Positions 8,607-17,162 of a stretch of 32,660 nucleotides of DNA are shown in pieces. The stretch spans positions 1-32,660 of the forward strand of contig LCKE01000014.1 in assembly GCA_001001205.1 (NCBI GenBank), in the 5' to 3' direction. Under the pieces are notes generated by a model. That model was not told the DNA's origin. It ran no database searches and saw only the letters and a program-made list of their open reading frames with translations. Source of the DNA: Parcubacteria group bacterium GW2011_GWF2_45_11 (GTDB taxonomy: Bacteria; Patescibacteriota; Patescibacteriia; UBA1558; UBA10009). Within the stretch, counting starts at the first letter, position 1, and each line of letters opens with the position of its first letter. A program made the position numbers and the translations under genes.

Positions 8607-8639
8607 AAAACAGCCGTGGCTTAAAAACGGCTGTTTTTT
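8607..8639 (+). terminator. Intrinsic terminator after the 3D-domain gene
   Basis: CAGCCGT (8611-8617) pairs with ACGGCTG (8627-8633), extended by flanking A/T pairs and followed by six T. Confidence 0.85.
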
Positions 8640-8705
8640 ATTTATAAAAAGCAAGTGGTAATCGCCGCCGGTAGCACAACGCGGCTAAATTTAAATATAC
8701 TTTTC

Positions 8706-8780
8706 TGGAGGCCAGGATGGGAATCGAACCCACGAATAAGGGTTTTGCAGACCCTCGCCTTACCACTTGGCTACCTGGCC
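8706..8780 (-). tRNA. tRNA-Cys (anticodon GCA)
   Basis: On the minus strand: acceptor GGCCAGG/CCTGGCC, anticodon loop TCTGCAAAA, T loop TTCGATT, discriminator T, encoded CCA; 75 bases. Confidence 0.96.
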
Positions 8781-9022
8781 AAAAATTAACCTGACTTTTA
8801 TCTGATTGCTTTTTATTAAAATAAACGGCTCCCCGCCTCGCCGCTTACCTGTTGCTGGAACAGACATGGGTTCAGCCATAGGCAGGCTATAACTTGGGGA
8901 AACTCCATTGAATATAACAAAATGGCCCTTAAAAATCAACCGGCTTCATGGCTAAAACGTAAGAAACGGGTAAAACTTTATATTTTATCTTTTTAATATG
9001 CAAAAACTACCCGCTTTTTTCC
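8781..9022. other. Gene-free interval with a possible structured RNA
   Basis: No ORF is supported. At about 8829-8909 several small hairpins cluster: CTGTT-GCTGG-AACAG and ATGG-GTTCAG-CCAT, flanked by CCCC...GGGG and GCCT...AGGC pairings. I recognise no RNA family. On the minus strand this would lie just upstream of tRNA-Cys. Confidence 0.3.
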
Positions 9023-9051
9023 TTGAATAAAAAAGTGGTGCGGGGTAAAAT
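9023..9051 (+). promoter_or_regulatory. Promoter giving a leaderless mRNA
   Basis: TTGAAT (9023-9028), 17-base spacer, TAAAAT (9046-9051). The ATG of the next gene begins seven bases after the -10 box, exactly where transcription should start. Confidence 0.75.
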
Positions 9052-9057
9052 GGTCTC

Positions 9058-9552
9058 ATGAAACAAGCCTTACTGGTAGTTGACGTGCAAAACTACTTCA
9101 TCAATAAAAACACCCAGCATGTGCCGGGCAACATCAAAAAGCTGATTGAAGAAAACCGCTGGCCGGTTATTGTCTTTAGCCGGTTTATCAACTCGCCCGA
9201 CAGCCAGTTTGTCAAACAACTTGAATTCAGCGGCTGTATGCGGCCGCCCTATTCGGAAATCGTGGACGACCTAAAGCCCTGGGTTAAAAAGGACAATATT
9301 TTCAGCAAATGTTCTTTTTCGGTTTTTACCAACCCCGACTTTAAAAGGTACTTAAAGGAAAACAAAATAGACGAGCTGGTCATCTGCGGACTGGATACCG
9401 ATTATTGCGTGCTGGCTGATGCTTTTAACGCCTTTGACCAGGGTTATAAAGTTTCCGTGGTCGCTGATTGCTCGGGTAGCTTTATTTCTGGCAATACAGG
9501 ACACTTAGCCGCTTTGGATATAATTAGAAAAAGTTTAGGAAAGATAATCTAA
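9058..9552 (+). CDS. Isochorismatase/nicotinamidase-like cysteine hydrolase
   Basis: A 164-residue single-domain alpha/beta hydrolase of the isochorismatase superfamily. The Asp-Lys-Cys catalytic triad is visible: Asp9 in LLVVDVQNYF, Lys84 in NIFSKCSFSVF and Cys117 in CGLDTDYCVLADA. Members cleave C-N bonds in nicotinamide, ureidoacrylate, N-carbamoyl compounds or isochorismate; the substrate here cannot be read from sequence. The promoter places transcription start at the ATG, so the message is probably leaderless. The restriction-modification gene starts 22 bases downstream and may be read through. Confidence 0.85.
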   Translation: MKQALLVVDVQNYFINKNTQHVPGNIKKLIEENRWPVIVFSRFINSPDSQFVKQLEFSGCMRPPYSEIVDDLKPWVKKDNIFSKCSFSVFTNPDFKRYLKENKIDELVICGLDTDYCVLADAFNAFDQGYKVSVVADCSGSFISGNTGHLAALDIIRKSLGKII

Positions 9553-9574
9553 AAATAGCATAATTTATAGCATT

Positions 9575-12349
9575 ATGGATAAAGTTAAAGCAAAAGTAAA
9601 AATTAAGGAGTTAATTGAAAAATATGAACATCTTTCTCCTTCGCAAATCAAAGGCTATTTAGAGGCAAATACTAGAAAAGATTTTATTTTGCCATTATTC
9701 CAAACATTAGGCTGGGATGTTTATAATCAATCATCATACGATGAAGTGACTGAAGAATACCAAGTTTCTGGCAAAAGAGTTGATTATGCTTTTAAAATAG
9801 ACGGCATTATTCAATTTTTCCTTGAAGCAAAATCCTTGCCGGAAAATCTTTATGATGAAAAGTGGGCAGAACAAGCATTTAATTACGCTTGGCATAAAAG
9901 CATACCATGGGTCATCCTTTGCGATTTTGAGGGTTTAATGGTTTTTAACGCAGAATGGGATATAAGAAATCCTGAAAATTCATGTTTTATTAACTTAACA
10001 TACAAAGATTATTTAACAGATTTTGAAAAATTATGGTGGCTCTCTAAGGATAGTTTCCATAACAAAATACTGGATAATGAGGCTGTTAAATTAGGTAAAA
10101 AGCCAAAGACGATCATTGATAAACAATTGGCCGAAGATTTAGTTAGATGGCGTGCTATGCTTTTAAGTGAAATAAGTTCATATTATCCAAAGCTTGATTT
10201 AAAAAAGTCCGATGAAAGTGTTCAAAGAATCTTAGACAGATTGGTTTTTATTAGGACAGTTGAGGATAGAGGTATTGAAAACAGAATATTACAACCAGTC
10301 GTTAGAAATTGGCAAGAATTAAAAAGTATTAAAGTTGGCGTATTAATCAACGAACTCACTGAAATATTTAAAAGATTTGATAAAGATTATAATTCGCGAT
10401 TATTTAAAAGTCACACTTGCGATAGTTTAACAAAAGTTGATGATAATATTTACGTAGATATTATCAATGAGCTTTATAAAACCAGGCAAGGAACTAGATA
10501 TAATTTTAATGATATCCCCGCGGACATATTTGGCAGGATATATGAACAATATTTGGGCGCGATACAACAAAAGTCTGCCACAATTAAAAATAACAGAAAG
10601 TCTCAAGGAATTTATTACACGCCGCGTTTTGTCGTGGAGTACATTACCAAAAATACTATTGGTGACAAATTAACGGAATCATTAAGCGAACCAAGAGATA
10701 TAAAAATTTTAGATCCCGCTTGCGGGTCAGGTTCATTTTTAATCGCCGTTTTTAAATTACTGGATGATTATTGGAGGCAAATTCAAATAAGTGGGCAAAA
10801 AAATACTATTAAACAAAATGAATCATTTAATAACTACCTAAGAAGACTGCCGATTTTAAAAAATAATATTTACGGCGTGGACTTGGATACAAAAGCTGTA
10901 GAAATAGCGCAGTTAAATTTAATGTTAAAAGTTTTGGAAAGTCAAAATTTATTACCTAACTTAGAAGAAAATATTAAACAAGGCAATTCACTAATTTTTA
11001 AATCCGCAAATGAGCTTAAAAAATTTTATCGTGATCCATATAAAGATAAAATGCCCTTTAATTGGCCCGATGAGTTTAAAGAGGTATTTAATAAAAAAAA
11101 TCCTGGTTTTGATATTATTGTTGGCAATCCACCGTGGGGTTCGAATATAGATGTAGATGTAAAATATTTTGAAAAATATTACCCTGACTCAACTAAACAG
11201 TATAAGGACATTTATAAAATTTTTATTGATAAATCTTTGCAATTATTGAAAAATAACGGGATACTAGGTTTTATTGTGCCTAATACTTTTTTATTCCAGT
11301 CACGTTATAAAGATATAAGACAATTACTTTTAAAATATAAAATTTTAAAACTCGTCAATTTGGGTGAAAATGTCTTTGAAGACGTAGAAGCACCCTGTTG
11401 TATCTTTATTGTTAAAAAAACTCACCTCAAAGATAATATTGTTGAAGTGTTAGATTTATCGCCGTATAAAACTAACGACATTAAGGAAAAAATGCTAAAA
11501 ATTTCAAGTTATGTAAAAATTAAGCAAGACGATTATTTTAATACTCCTGATAATATTTTTACAACTTATATTCAGGAAAAGAAAGAGGGCGTGTTGCCAT
11601 TAGACGAAATTTTGGATTGTAGAGATGCTGGTATAAATTATCAAAGAATTAAAGTAGGCTTACAGGAAAAAGGGAAATCTGATCTTAGTGATAGGTTGTT
11701 TTATAACGGAAAAATTTTAGACAGGGGAGATAAAAATTATCTAAAAGGCGAAGACATTAGTAGATATAAATTGACACCAAGCTTTGAAAGGTTTATAAGG
11801 CCATATTATAAAGAGTTTATTAAAAATAATGAGGTTGTGCATTTAGATATTGAAACATATGATACAAAACCTAAAATCATCTGGAGACAAACAGCTAGTT
11901 ATATTATAGCTACTATTGATATCATTGGCTATTGGTTTGGCAGAAGTATTCAGACTGGTATTATTAAAAACAAATATAAAAATAAAATTGATATTCATTA
12001 TTTACTCGCTTTGCTTAATTCTAAATACTTAAACTACTTATATACTCAAAATGTTAGGGAGACTGGTCGTGTTTTTCCCCAAGTTAAATTGGGTAAAGTT
12101 AAAATACTGCCGATCAAGCTAGGGTTAAAGGGCCAACGGAAAATTTTGTCGGATTTGGCAAAAACGATGCTTAAATTAAACGAGCAATTATTAAGTTTAC
12201 AAAATGATGACATTAAACACCCAGAGGAAGAAAAAAAAATTTATAATCAACTGGAAAAAACCGACAGAGAAATCAATCAAAAAGTTTACGAGCTATATAG
12301 CTTGACGGAACAAGAGATAAAAAATATTGAAATAACGCTTAATCATTAA
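9575..12349 (+). CDS. Type IIG restriction-modification enzyme (nuclease and N6-adenine methyltransferase in one chain)
   Basis: Residues about 25-110 form an N-terminal PD-(D/E)xK-type nuclease: GKRVDYAF (Asp70) and FFLEAK (Glu84, Lys86). A helical linker follows. The gamma-class adenine methyltransferase has motif I ILDPACGSGSF (about residue 378) and motif IV VGNPPWGS (about 517). The last about 300 residues carry a TaqI/Eco57I-like target-recognition region (FGRSIQTGI, LALLNSKYLNYLY, GRVFPQVKLGKVKILPI) and a coiled-coil end. At 924 residues it is the size of single-chain type IIG enzymes. Codons are far more A/T-ending than in neighbouring genes, which suggests recent transfer. No separate specificity or nuclease gene lies nearby. 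The ATG has no SD. The target sequence is unknown. Confidence 0.88.
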   Translation: MDKVKAKVKIKELIEKYEHLSPSQIKGYLEANTRKDFILPLFQTLGWDVYNQSSYDEVTEEYQVSGKRVDYAFKIDGIIQFFLEAKSLPENLYDEKWAEQAFNYAWHKSIPWVILCDFEGLMVFNAEWDIRNPENSCFINLTYKDYLTDFEKLWWLSKDSFHNKILDNEAVKLGKKPKTIIDKQLAEDLVRWRAMLLSEISSYYPKLDLKKSDESVQRILDRLVFIRTVEDRGIENRILQPVVRNWQELKSIKVGVLINELTEIFKRFDKDYNSRLFKSHTCDSLTKVDDNIYVDIINELYKTRQGTRYNFNDIPADIFGRIYEQYLGAIQQKSATIKNNRKSQGIYYTPRFVVEYITKNTIGDKLTESLSEPRDIKILDPACGSGSFLIAVFKLLDDYWRQIQISGQKNTIKQNESFNNYLRRLPILKNNIYGVDLDTKAVEIAQLNLMLKVLESQNLLPNLEENIKQGNSLIFKSANELKKFYRDPYKDKMPFNWPDEFKEVFNKKNPGFDIIVGNPPWGSNIDVDVKYFEKYYPDSTKQYKDIYKIFIDKSLQLLKNNGILGFIVPNTFLFQSRYKDIRQLLLKYKILKLVNLGENVFEDVEAPCCIFIVKKTHLKDNIVEVLDLSPYKTNDIKEKMLKISSYVKIKQDDYFNTPDNIFTTYIQEKKEGVLPLDEILDCRDAGINYQRIKVGLQEKGKSDLSDRLFYNGKILDRGDKNYLKGEDISRYKLTPSFERFIRPYYKEFIKNNEVVHLDIETYDTKPKIIWRQTASYIIATIDIIGYWFGRSIQTGIIKNKYKNKIDIHYLLALLNSKYLNYLYTQNVRETGRVFPQVKLGKVKILPIKLGLKGQRKILSDLAKTMLKLNEQLLSLQNDDIKHPEEEKKIYNQLEKTDREINQKVYELYSLTEQEIKNIEITLNH

Positions 12350-12394
12350 CCCGATATCCCGCAATCAATATTCTATTCAATAATCCATGAACCT

Positions 12395-12937
12395 ATGACT
12401 CTCTCCATCTATCAACTCGCCTACTTTTTTTTAATCGGCCTGTCCTTGGCTCTTTTGGAAATTGAAATTGAAGGTCCGGACGGCTGGGCTAAAAATCTGC
12501 CCACCAAAAGAATCAAAATCTGGTGGTACCAAAAATTCGGCAAAGAAGTCACTGGCTATCATCTGCTTCTGCAAATTTTCTTATTGCTGTTTATGCATCT
12601 GCCGCTGATTTTAGAAAACCGCTTCAGCTGGGATCTGGAAGCCTTAATCCTCAGCCAATATTTTTTCTTTCTGGTCTACTGGGATTATTTATGGTTTGTT
12701 TTAAACCCCTATTTTAAACTTAAAGAGTTTAAAAAAAGCGGCGTGCCCTGGCATACTGCCTGGATTTTTGGCCTGCCGACGGAATATTGGCTGGCCATGC
12801 TGGCTGGCATATTTTTCCCGGTCATTGTCCTGGGCTGGGGTGTGCTGTTGACTCAACTGATTTATTTAGTAACCTATATTGCTTTTGTCCTGCTGACGAT
12901 TGGCCTATATTTTATTTTCGCCAGAAAAATTTTATAA
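12395..12937 (+). CDS. Multi-pass membrane protein of unknown function
   Basis: A 180-residue protein with about four to five predicted membrane helices. Between helix 1 and helix 2 is an acidic, aromatic cytosolic or external loop (LEIEIEGPDGWAKNLPTKRIKIWWYQKFGKEVTGYH). Further conserved-looking polar motifs inside the membrane part are FFLVYWDYLWFVLNP and VPWHTAWIFGLPTEYWL. The polar and aromatic residues in the helices suggest more than a simple anchor, but I do not recognise the family. Six bases separate its stop from the next membrane-protein gene, so they are probably co-transcribed. Confidence 0.75.
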   Translation: MTLSIYQLAYFFLIGLSLALLEIEIEGPDGWAKNLPTKRIKIWWYQKFGKEVTGYHLLLQIFLLLFMHLPLILENRFSWDLEALILSQYFFFLVYWDYLWFVLNPYFKLKEFKKSGVPWHTAWIFGLPTEYWLAMLAGIFFPVIVLGWGVLLTQLIYLVTYIAFVLLTIGLYFIFARKIL

Positions 12938-12943
12938 ATTTAT

Positions 12944-13759
12944 ATGAAAACATCTTGTTGGCTGAACCCATTAAAAATAATTGCTGTAATGGTTTTTTTA
13001 TGGACCTTATTACCAATCACTGCTTATGGATTAACAGACAATACGGCTAAATCATGCCTGAACCTTAGAGACGAAACACTAAAAAACAAATGCTTGTTCA
13101 AATTTGCCAAGGTCTCTCAAAATGTTAATTATTGTCTCCAGGCTGGCGACAGCGCGTGTATAGACTACTTAGCGCGAATAACTAAAAACCCCGATTTATG
13201 CCAATATAAAGAAAGCTTATCGGCAAGCCGGACCGCCGTTCAATCATGCAGACAACACGTTTCTTTTGATTACTTTAAAAATCCAACAAAAACTTGGCTG
13301 AGCATCATTATTCTGCCCATAATCATTTTACTAATAGGTATCTATATTCTGCTAAAAAATTATTCAAAAAGTGTTAAAATAAGATATTTAATCATTGCCT
13401 CGCTCTATCTGTTTTATTATATTACGTGGATTCTCCAGATTCTTTATCACCAAAACAAATGGGGAACGGAATATATGAGCGTCAGCTTCTTCTTATTTAC
13501 CACCACCTTAGCGCTATGGCTGGAAGAGTTAAAAGATATCAATATTATTAACCAATACGGCTTTAACTTAATCTATTCTGCATTAGAATTTTTTATGCTG
13601 GCTTTTTTTGTAATATTATTGCCAAAATTATTAAAATCAAAATACAAAATTTTAAAATCGGTAATCATAACTCTGGCCGTACTGGATATTATGTCCAATG
13701 TATATTTATTACTCAATGTATACGGGGGTATTAATTTTGCTGCTTTCTTACTGCCATGA
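12944..13759 (+). CDS. Membrane protein with a six-cysteine extracytoplasmic domain, unknown function
   Basis: A signal peptide or first helix (IIAVMVFLWTLLPITAYG) ends near residue 29. Residues 30-110 form a soluble domain with six cysteines (38, 50, 64, 72, 86, 102), spaced like a repeated C-(10 to 13 residues)-C unit (SCLNLRDETLKNKC, YCLQAGDSAC). Five further membrane helices follow from residue 117 to the end. The cysteines outside the membrane suggest disulphides. Its stop overlaps the polA start (ATGATGA arrangement), so translation may be coupled. No family is recognised. Confidence 0.7.
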   Translation: MKTSCWLNPLKIIAVMVFLWTLLPITAYGLTDNTAKSCLNLRDETLKNKCLFKFAKVSQNVNYCLQAGDSACIDYLARITKNPDLCQYKESLSASRTAVQSCRQHVSFDYFKNPTKTWLSIIILPIIILLIGIYILLKNYSKSVKIRYLIIASLYLFYYITWILQILYHQNKWGTEYMSVSFFLFTTTLALWLEELKDINIINQYGFNLIYSALEFFMLAFFVILLPKLLKSKYKILKSVIITLAVLDIMSNVYLLLNVYGGINFAAFLLP

Positions 13760-15828
13760 TGCTCAAACAAAAAAAATTCATCATCATTGACGGTAATGCC
13801 CTCTTGCACCGGGCCTACCACGCTTTGCCGCCCATGACCTTAAAAGACGGCACGCTGGTCAATGCCGTTTATGGCTTTACTTCAATCCTCTTAAAAATCA
13901 TCAAAGAACTTAAGCCGGACTATCTTTGCGCGGCTTTTGACCGCCAAGGCAAAACTTTAAGAGCCGAAGCATTCGCCGGCTACAAGGCCCAAAGAGTTAA
14001 ACAGCCGGACGAGCTCTATCAGCAAATCCCCATTATTGAAAAAATTCTGGACGCCTTTAACATCCCGGTGATTGACGCCCAAACAACCGGGTACGAAGCC
14101 GACGACGTCATCGGCACAGTCGTCGTTGCCCTAAAAAATAAAGGGATCAAATCCATTATTGTTACCGGCGATTTGGACGCCCTGCAATTAGTGGACGACC
14201 AAACTGAAGTATTTACTTTAAAAAAAGGCATCAACGAAACCGTCACTTACGGCCCGGAAACAGTCCAGGAACGCTATGGGTTAAAACCAAAACAGCTGAT
14301 TGACTACAAAGCCCTGCGCGGCGATCCCTCGGATAACATTCCGGGCGTAAAAGGCATCGGCGAAAAAACCGCCGCCCAATTAATTCAAACTTTCGGCACC
14401 TTAGACCGGCTTTATCGGGCGATTGAAAAAAATGATCCGAAACTTTCTAAATTTTCCGCACGCATCATCAGTCTTATCACGGAGGGCCGGACGGCGGCGG
14501 ACTTGAGCCAAAAGCTGGTCACCATCAAAACCGATCTGCCGACTAATTTTAAATTAGACGACACCGTCGTCGCCGGTTTTAACGCGGAAAAAATCGTTAA
14601 ACTCTTCAGCCACTTGGAATTTAAAAGCCTGCTCAATAAAATCCCGGTGGAACTGAACGGCCGTCCCGGCGCCGCCGCGACCGAAGTCCGCCAAAGCCAA
14701 ATGGAATTCGGCCCGCGCCGCCCGGCGCCGGACGATAACGCCGCTTACGTTAAAATTGAAACCAAACCTAAAGACCAAAGTCTTAATTACCAGTTAATTG
14801 ATGACGAAGAGGCCTTTGAGCGTTTCTTCACTGAACTTAAAAAACAAAAGCTTTTCGCGGTTGACAGCGAAACAACCTCTTTGGATGTCTGGCGGGCCGA
14901 ACTCTTGGGCCTAAGCTTTGCCTGGCGGGCCGATGAAGCTTACTACCTCAATATCTCCGGCCATAAACAATGGCTTAAAGCGTTACAGCCGCTGCTGGAA
15001 AATCCCCATCTAAAAAAAATCGGCCACCACCTGAAATACGACCTAGAGATCCTCTTAAACCACGGCGTAGAACTTAAAGGCATTGCCTTTGATACCTTAT
15101 TGGCCGCCTATCTGCTGACATCTTCCAACCGCAACTTAAGCCTGGATAGCCTAGTCTTTGGCGAACTGGGCCATCAAATGCAGCCGATTGAAGATTTGAT
15201 CGGACAAAAAGGCAAAGGCCAGTTAAGCCTGGGTCAGGTACAGCTACAAGACCTGGCTTGGTATTCTGCCGAAGATGCTGATTTTTCGCTTAAGTTAGCC
15301 AACAAATTACAAGACCAGCTTAAAAAAATTGCCGATTTGGGGTTACTGCAAAAAATTGAACTGCCCTTGATTCCAGTGCTGGCCACAATGGAACAAAGCG
15401 GCATCAAAATTGACAAGGCTTTCTTAAAAAAACTGGATCGCCGGCTGACGCAACGCCTAAAAACCATTGAACAAAAAGTCTATAAACTGGCCAAAAAAAA
15501 ATTCAACCTGGCTTCCCCCCGGCAACTTAAGGAAATCTTGTTTGACCAATTACATATATCCTCTCAGGGCTTAAAAAAAATCAAAACCGGCATCTCCACG
15601 GCGGCCGGCGAACTGGAAAAAATGATGGATCGGCATCCGATTATCGGTTTGATCAGCGAATTCAGGGAATACAGCAAACTGCAAAATACCTACACCCGGT
15701 CTTTGCCCAAACTGTTTCAATCAAACAATTACCGCCACCGGCCGCCTGTCTTCTTCGGAGCCAAATTTGCAAAATATCCCGATTCGCACCGCCTTGGGCC
15801 GCGAAATCCGCAAAGCCTTTATCCCTAA
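13756..15828 (+). CDS. polA: DNA polymerase I, 5' part (FEN, proofreading and thumb regions), broken by a frameshift
   Basis: Residues 1-290 are the 5'-3' exonuclease (IIIDGNALLHRAYHALP, YEADDVIGT, VTGDLDALQLV, RGDPSDNIPGVKGIGEKTA). Residues about 345-520 are a 3'-5' proofreading domain with its acidic residues kept (FAVDSETTSLD, HHLKYDLEIL, WYSAEDADFSLKL). The polymerase domain begins near 530. Agreement with the family ends at NTYTRSLPKL; the remaining about 40 residues to the stop are out of frame. The true frame, in which NQTITATGRLSSSEPNLQNIP can be read from 15719, continues in the next ORF. About 10-11 family residues (the GR-x-HT segment before NQT) are absent, so this is a small deletion rather than a single-base slip. 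Start 13756 or 13759. Confidence 0.9.
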   Translation: MMLKQKKFIIIDGNALLHRAYHALPPMTLKDGTLVNAVYGFTSILLKIIKELKPDYLCAAFDRQGKTLRAEAFAGYKAQRVKQPDELYQQIPIIEKILDAFNIPVIDAQTTGYEADDVIGTVVVALKNKGIKSIIVTGDLDALQLVDDQTEVFTLKKGINETVTYGPETVQERYGLKPKQLIDYKALRGDPSDNIPGVKGIGEKTAAQLIQTFGTLDRLYRAIEKNDPKLSKFSARIISLITEGRTAADLSQKLVTIKTDLPTNFKLDDTVVAGFNAEKIVKLFSHLEFKSLLNKIPVELNGRPGAAATEVRQSQMEFGPRRPAPDDNAAYVKIETKPKDQSLNYQLIDDEEAFERFFTELKKQKLFAVDSETTSLDVWRAELLGLSFAWRADEAYYLNISGHKQWLKALQPLLENPHLKKIGHHLKYDLEILLNHGVELKGIAFDTLLAAYLLTSSNRNLSLDSLVFGELGHQMQPIEDLIGQKGKGQLSLGQVQLQDLAWYSAEDADFSLKLANKLQDQLKKIADLGLLQKIELPLIPVLATMEQSGIKIDKAFLKKLDRRLTQRLKTIEQKVYKLAKKKFNLASPRQLKEILFDQLHISSQGLKKIKTGISTAAGELEKMMDRHPIIGLISEFREYSKLQNTYTRSLPKLFQSNNYRHRPPVFFGAKFAKYPDSHRLGPRNPQSLYP

Positions 15829-16528
15829 AAGCGGCTATAAGCTGATTGCCGCCGACTATTCCCAGATTGAACTTAGAGTCATCGCCTCATTGGCTCAGGA
15901 CGAAAAAATGATCAGGTATTTTCAAAAAGGCGAGGACATTCATAGCCGCACGGCCGCCAACGTCAACAAAATCAAAATTGATCAGGTAACTAAGGAGCAA
16001 AGGCGGGCCGCCAAAGAAGTTAATTTTGGCGTTATTTACGGCCTCGGCTCAACCGGTCTGGCCCAAAGAACGGGCTTAAGCAAAGCCGAAGCCAAAGAAT
16101 TCATCGCCAAATATTTTGCCCTGCATCCCCAGATTAAAAACTGGCTGGAAGCGACTAAAAAATTGGCCGTACAACAAGGTTACGTTGAAACCCTTTTAGG
16201 CAGAAGAAGATATTTGCCCGATATCCATTCGGGCGTGCCGATGATCAGGGCGGCGGCCGAGCGCATGGCGGTCAACGCGCCGATTCAGGGCACGGCGGCC
16301 GATCTATTAAAAATGGCCATGATTAAAATCCACGAGGGGTTGCCTAAAATTTCGCCGCGAACCAAAATGCTTTTAACCGTCCACGATGAATTAGTCTTTG
16401 AAGCGCCAAATCAGGAAGTCAGCCGCCTATCCGCATTCATTAAAAAAACCATGGAAAATATTTACCCGCTCAGGGTTCCGGTGATAGTTGAAGTTAAGGC
16501 CGGCAAAAACTGGGGAGAGTGTAAATAA
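15767..16528 (+). CDS. polA: DNA polymerase I, 3' part (palm and fingers), out of frame with the 5' part
   Basis: Carries the whole catalytic core: motif A AADYSQIELRVIASL, motif B RRAAKEVNFGVIYGLGSTGLAQ and motif C LLTVHDELVFEAP, with GRRRYLPDI and AAERMAVNAPIQGTAADL between. Family similarity begins upstream of the track start, at about 15716 in this frame. The gene was therefore one polA of about 890-900 residues (13756-16528). Either the genome has a real lesion, or a sequencing or assembly error removed about 31-32 bases; a CTG present on both sides of the junction would suit a slippage deletion. There is no SD or promoter for separate expression, so a natural split polymerase is the least likely reading. 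Confidence 0.92.
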   Translation: MQNIPIRTALGREIRKAFIPKSGYKLIAADYSQIELRVIASLAQDEKMIRYFQKGEDIHSRTAANVNKIKIDQVTKEQRRAAKEVNFGVIYGLGSTGLAQRTGLSKAEAKEFIAKYFALHPQIKNWLEATKKLAVQQGYVETLLGRRRYLPDIHSGVPMIRAAAERMAVNAPIQGTAADLLKMAMIKIHEGLPKISPRTKMLLTVHDELVFEAPNQEVSRLSAFIKKTMENIYPLRVPVIVEVKAGKNWGECK

Positions 16529-16570
16529 TTCAATAAACAATGTGGGAGAAAATACAAATTTACAATTTTA

Positions 16571-16619
16571 AAATAAATCCGGCATTAAGGGCTTGACCGA
16601 GGCGGCGCTGAATGAATTT
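16571..16619. repeat. Intergenic inverted-repeat element, copy E4 (short form)
   Basis: Starts AAATAAATCCGGCA and ends with the inverted counterpart GCGCTGAATGAATTT, with TAAGGG inside. It aligns well with copy E3 at 27339 and shares its terminal boxes with the longer copies E1 and E2. The following A/T-rich tract (to 16664) resembles the tract after E3. Confidence 0.65.
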
Positions 16620-16664
16620 CAAAAATCAAATTTAAACATTAACTTAAAATTAAAAATTCTACCT

Positions 16665-17126
16665 ATGTTCTTAACCCCTCACGCCGCCACCGGAATCTAT
16701 ATCGGCAGTCAAATCCCTAATGCTTGGCTGGCTTTTTTATTTGGCTTTATCTCCCATTTACTGCTTGACTTTATTCCCCACGGCGACGAGAGTCTGGGGG
16801 AAAGGTGGAACGGTAAAATCAAGGTATACCACCTGGCGCTGATTTCCGGCCTGGACATGATCGTGGTCGGCCTGCTGACGTATTATTTAATCGCCAACCG
16901 GATTGTGCCTTTAACGCCGGCAGTTTTGGCCGGTCTGGCCGGATCAATCTTGCCCGATTACATCTGGGGTCTGCACGAGATCACCAAAGACAAGGTGACC
17001 GGCTGGATTTCCAGCAATATCCTGAGCGCCTGCCATCACCTTTTACCCGTCAGGCTGCCCTTAAAAGTAGGGGTGATTATCCAGCTGACAACCCTGCTGA
17101 TTTTCATGAGGCTTTTGACAATTTGA
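16665..17126 (+). CDS. Small membrane protein, possible metal-dependent hydrolase (YdjM/DUF457-like)
   Basis: The track extends to 16593, but MFLTPHAATGIYIGSQ at 16665 is the natural start; the extra residues translate an A/T-rich intergenic tract. The 153-residue protein has four or so membrane helices and a conserved set of His and Asp residues: TPHAATG, FISHLLLDFIPHGDE, SILPDYIWGLHE and SACHHLLP. This pattern resembles the YdjM/DUF457 group of integral-membrane proteins often annotated as metal-dependent hydrolases. The role is unknown; the assignment is from motif pattern only. Confidence 0.7.
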   Translation: MFLTPHAATGIYIGSQIPNAWLAFLFGFISHLLLDFIPHGDESLGERWNGKIKVYHLALISGLDMIVVGLLTYYLIANRIVPLTPAVLAGLAGSILPDYIWGLHEITKDKVTGWISSNILSACHHLLPVRLPLKVGVIIQLTTLLIFMRLLTI

Positions 17127-17143
17127 ACCCTTTTAGCTAAACT
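17115..17143 (+). promoter_or_regulatory. Promoter of holA
   Basis: TTGACA (17115-17120), 17-base spacer, TAAACT (17138-17143). The -35 overlaps the last codons of the upstream gene. Confidence 0.65.
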
Positions 17144-17162
17144 AGCCAGGTTGATACGTTAT

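Noticed and set aside
8829-8909. SRP (4.5S) RNA
   Set aside because: A CAGCCATAGGCAG stretch recalls the 3' side of 4.5S RNA, but the GGAAG tetraloop and the AGCAG internal loop are missing.
13756-16528. A natural two-subunit DNA polymerase I
   Set aside because: The break falls within a conserved segment with residues missing, and the second half has no start signals of its own.
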